NCBI RefSeq assembly: GCF_001192835.1
Contig: NZ_DF968182.1
Location: 628,349-692,348 of the forward strand
DNA from: Lentimicrobium saccharophilum
Lineage (GTDB): Bacteria; Bacteroidota; Bacteroidia; Bacteroidales; Lentimicrobiaceae
DNA length: 64,000 nt
Direction of reading: 5' to 3'
Shown one piece after another: positions 62,272-64,000 of this stretch (the first letter of the stretch is position 1; each line of letters starts with the position of its first letter). The notes under the pieces are model-generated. The model worked only from the letters and a program-made list of their open reading frames with translations, searched no databases and was not told where the DNA came from. Position numbers and translations under genes: made by a program.

Positions 62272-62685
62272 ATGGATAACCCTGTGCAGCAAAGCGCCAT
62301 TCGTCTTGTTGATTTTCTGGTAACATCGGTCGTTATGGATGTCGAGAACCCATTCGCCGTTGTAAAGGAACAGAGCATGGATGTGAACGTTGGTGTCAGC
62401 ATCGGATTTAATGATGATGACCCGGCACATTATACCATCAATTTCGAGGTCTCGGTTTCTGCCAGGAATAATAACATCAAAATTTCAGTCAAATCGGTAG
62501 CTTTGTTTGAAGCAAGTTCGCCTATAGATGAAGAATTCAGGCAATCGGCTTTTGTACAGACCAATTCTCCGGCAATCGCTTTTCCTTTTTTAAGAAGCTT
62601 TATCAATACACTTACCGCAAACGCGGGGATACCTCCGGTTGTCCTTCCGGCGTTTAATTTTTCCGGTAAAGCCGGCAAGCAGTAA
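62272..62685 (+). CDS. SecB-family chaperone, likely TAC chaperone
   Basis: A 137-residue SecB-fold protein. The alignment to E. coli SecB is clear at the end, where NSPAIAFPFLRSFINTL matches the block containing PNILFPYARECI, and GIPPVVLPAFNF matches the block ending APVNF. The central beta-sheet (NVGVSIGFNDDDPAHYTINF, then ISVKSVALFEAS) also fits. SecB-like chaperones occur either in general export or as the chaperone of toxin-antitoxin-chaperone systems, where they fold and protect the antitoxin. Here it lies four bases after a putative antitoxin, which in turn overlaps a toxin-like gene, so the TAC role is favoured. It is not adjacent to any secretion gene. Confidence 0.82.
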   Translation: MDNPVQQSAIRLVDFLVTSVVMDVENPFAVVKEQSMDVNVGVSIGFNDDDPAHYTINFEVSVSARNNNIKISVKSVALFEASSPIDEEFRQSAFVQTNSPAIAFPFLRSFINTLTANAGIPPVVLPAFNFSGKAGKQ

Positions 62686-62835
62686 AAGGCTTTTTACTTA
62701 ACTCAGTTATTTCCGATTTTTTCTGAAGAATTCCGGCACAAATATCCTGAAAGGCATTTTGCATCAGGCTGAAATGATTATCGCCAGCCTGCCTGGTCAA
62801 CTGAATATGTTCACAAAACTTTTGTTATATATCCG

Positions 62836-63417
62836 GTGAAAGCATTTCGCAAGGTTTTTTTATTCCTCCTTCTCTTATTCTTTGGTTTTAACTGTTTGGT
62901 TGCTCAGGAAGCTGAAATGGCAGGGGCTGATCATGGTGGCTCAGCATGGTTTGTTAATGCCGGCATCGGGGTTCAGATGTCAGGAATAAAGGATGAAGAT
63001 TTTGTCAGTCACAACATTGCACCGCTGATAAATATCACTGCAGGAAAGTGGTTTTCAAAGGAACTTGCCCTTCAGGCCGGTTACAAAGGGCCTTATTATA
63101 ATGCTATTGCGGATGATAAAAAGCACCACTATTATTTTTTGTATGGTGAGGCGCTGATGAACATAAACAGCCTGTTTCCGGATTATGATCCTGCTGCCTT
63201 CTGGCACTTGCTTTTACATGCGGGCGCGGGTTATTATTACAGTCAGGATTACAAGCGGCCGAACATTTGCGCGAACCTCGGTTTGTCGAACTACCTGCTG
63301 TTGACAAACCGGTTGAAAGGTTTTATGGATTTCTCTGCCATTGTGGGTTGGGATATCTATCAGGGTGACGAGGATATTCTTCCTGGTGTAACGATGGGAA
63401 TTTCTTATTCCTTTTAA
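62836..63417 (+). CDS. Small outer-membrane beta-barrel protein
   Basis: A 193-residue exported protein with a signal peptide (MKAFRKVFLFLLLLFFGFNCLVAQ; GTG start at 62,836). The mature part alternates short amphipathic strands and turns, as in eight-stranded OmpA/OmpX-like barrels: SAWFVNAGIGVQMSGI, LINITAGKWFSKELALQAGYKG, WHLLLHAGAGYYYSQDY and the C-terminal LPGVTMGISYSF, ending in the Phe expected for barrel assembly. No peptidoglycan-binding domain follows. Function is unknown; it is separated by 150 bases from the SecB-like gene and is probably independent. Confidence 0.78.
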   Translation: MKAFRKVFLFLLLLFFGFNCLVAQEAEMAGADHGGSAWFVNAGIGVQMSGIKDEDFVSHNIAPLINITAGKWFSKELALQAGYKGPYYNAIADDKKHHYYFLYGEALMNINSLFPDYDPAAFWHLLLHAGAGYYYSQDYKRPNICANLGLSNYLLLTNRLKGFMDFSAIVGWDIYQGDEDILPGVTMGISYSF

Positions 63418-63476
63418 TGGTTATCCATATATTTTTAAGACTTTTGCGGGTGCATCGCTGTTCAGATTAAGCACCC

Positions 63477-64000
63477 ATGGATTTTAACCTGAAAATCTAC
63501 CAGGAACTCCTGAAGGCCCTGCAATCGCAGGGTTTTTTGTTTTACACTGTTTCGGCATACGCTGAAACAAGCAAGGAATTTGCGCAGGCTTCAGGAGAAA
63601 ACATAAATCCGAAATCCGCTCCCGATGGCCATCGGGACCGCAATTTTACACTGAGCGAAGCCGAAGTGCCGAAATTAATCCTTCTTCGTCACGATGTAGA
63701 GGCCAGGTACGGAAACGCGCTTAAGCTGGCACAGTTGCAGCACGGGCTGGGCATCAAAGGCACCTATTATTTCAGGATTTATCCGCATAAAGACAATGAG
63801 GCGGTAATCCGTAAAATTGTCGCCCTGGGCCATGAAATCGGTTACCATTACGATGATCTCACCGAGTGCAGGGGTGATTACGAGAAGGCCATCCGGCGCT
63901 TTCAGAAAAACCTGGAATACCTGAGGCAGTTTGGTCCGGTAACCACCGCCGCCATGGAAGGCGCGCCCCTTTCCGGTTACGACAACCGCGATCTCTGGGC
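63477..64000 (+). CDS. Polysaccharide deacetylase-like protein, N-terminal part (cut by window end)
   Basis: The frame opens at ATG 63,477 and runs past the window end, with 174 codons visible. It is a paralogue of the gene at 60,098: MDFNLKIYQELLKALQSQGF against MDFTLRIYKEMLTALQTQGF, then LILLRHDVEARYGNALKLAQ, GIKGTYYFR and LGHEIGYHYDDLTECRGDYE. The metal pair is D-V-E rather than D-V-D. At the point where the other gene has its low-complexity insertion, this one has an insertion containing the perfect palindrome TCCCGATGGCCATCGGGA (63,620-63,637), translated as PDGHRD. The tail with the catalytic C-terminal half is outside the window. Confidence 0.82.
   Translation, partial: MDFNLKIYQELLKALQSQGFLFYTVSAYAETSKEFAQASGENINPKSAPDGHRDRNFTLSEAEVPKLILLRHDVEARYGNALKLAQLQHGLGIKGTYYFRIYPHKDNEAVIRKIVALGHEIGYHYDDLTECRGDYEKAIRRFQKNLEYLRQFGPVTTAAMEGAPLSGYDNRDLW

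Noticed and set aside
62272-62685. Ordinary export chaperone SecB
   Set aside because: It cannot be excluded, but there is no secretion gene nearby, and tight linkage to the two upstream genes favours a TAC role.

Overview
The window looks like a chromosome segment of an anaerobic member of the Bacteroidota (Bacteroidales-like). The evidence is a gldH gliding-motility lipoprotein gene next to a RicT/PSP1 gene and a class A penicillin-binding protein, DUF4476 and YpfJ-type proteins, an aldehyde ferredoxin oxidoreductase, and many TAnnTTTG promoter boxes of the Bacteroidota type. No rRNA, tRNA, CRISPR array or intact insertion sequence was found.

Bases 1-30,400 are mostly housekeeping genes with a balanced base composition. 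They are the end of a family 30 glycosidase gene, a deoxyhypusine-synthase-like gene, a zinc metallopeptidase, priA, ricT-gldH-PBP1A, a membrane protein plus an MBOAT/AlgX-like acetylation pair, a D-threonine-aldolase-like gene, a PurF-like gene, a GNAT gene, a DUF4476 gene, an aldehyde ferredoxin oxidoreductase, guaC, a metallophosphoesterase, a YfcC-type carrier and a GyrI-like protein. Gaps between them are filled by dispersed Bacteroidota-type repeats: a hairpin element (family A), an element ending in GTAGTC-ACA-GACTAC (family B), and tandem duplications built on family B.

Bases 30,400-36,120 are an accessory zone. Single genes (RhuM-type with a PLD-like tail, a chimeric ATPase/AlbA-type gene, AAA-DUF4143) sit between arrays of degenerate TTTGAATC repeats that carry a small covarying hairpin. 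A candidate structured RNA with its own promoter lies at about 31,450-31,600.

Bases 36,120-57,611 are a surface polysaccharide locus. It holds rmlA, rfbF, rfbG, an RmlC-type epimerase, a DegT aminotransferase, GNAT/FemAB-like and hexapeptide acyltransferases, a flippase, five glycosyltransferases or related enzymes, a Wzy-like polymerase, an AsnB-like protein, two ATP-grasp ligases and a DUF354 protein. From about 41,500 on the DNA is strikingly AT-rich, which suggests horizontal acquisition. Two four-helix-bundle genes (39,708 and 57,817) are each embedded in their own private simple-repeat array, present in both forward and inverted orientation.

Bases 59,000-64,000 carry two related ADP-ribosyltransferase-like proteins. 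One is preceded by a 57-residue putative antitoxin. The other is followed by a putative antitoxin and a SecB-family chaperone, which is the layout of a toxin-antitoxin-chaperone (TAC) system. The same stretch holds two paralogous polysaccharide-deacetylase-like genes, a remnant of an N-acetyl sugar amidotransferase and a small outer-membrane beta-barrel protein. The TAC-like operon and the repeat-embedded four-helix-bundle loci are the best candidates for undescribed biology.
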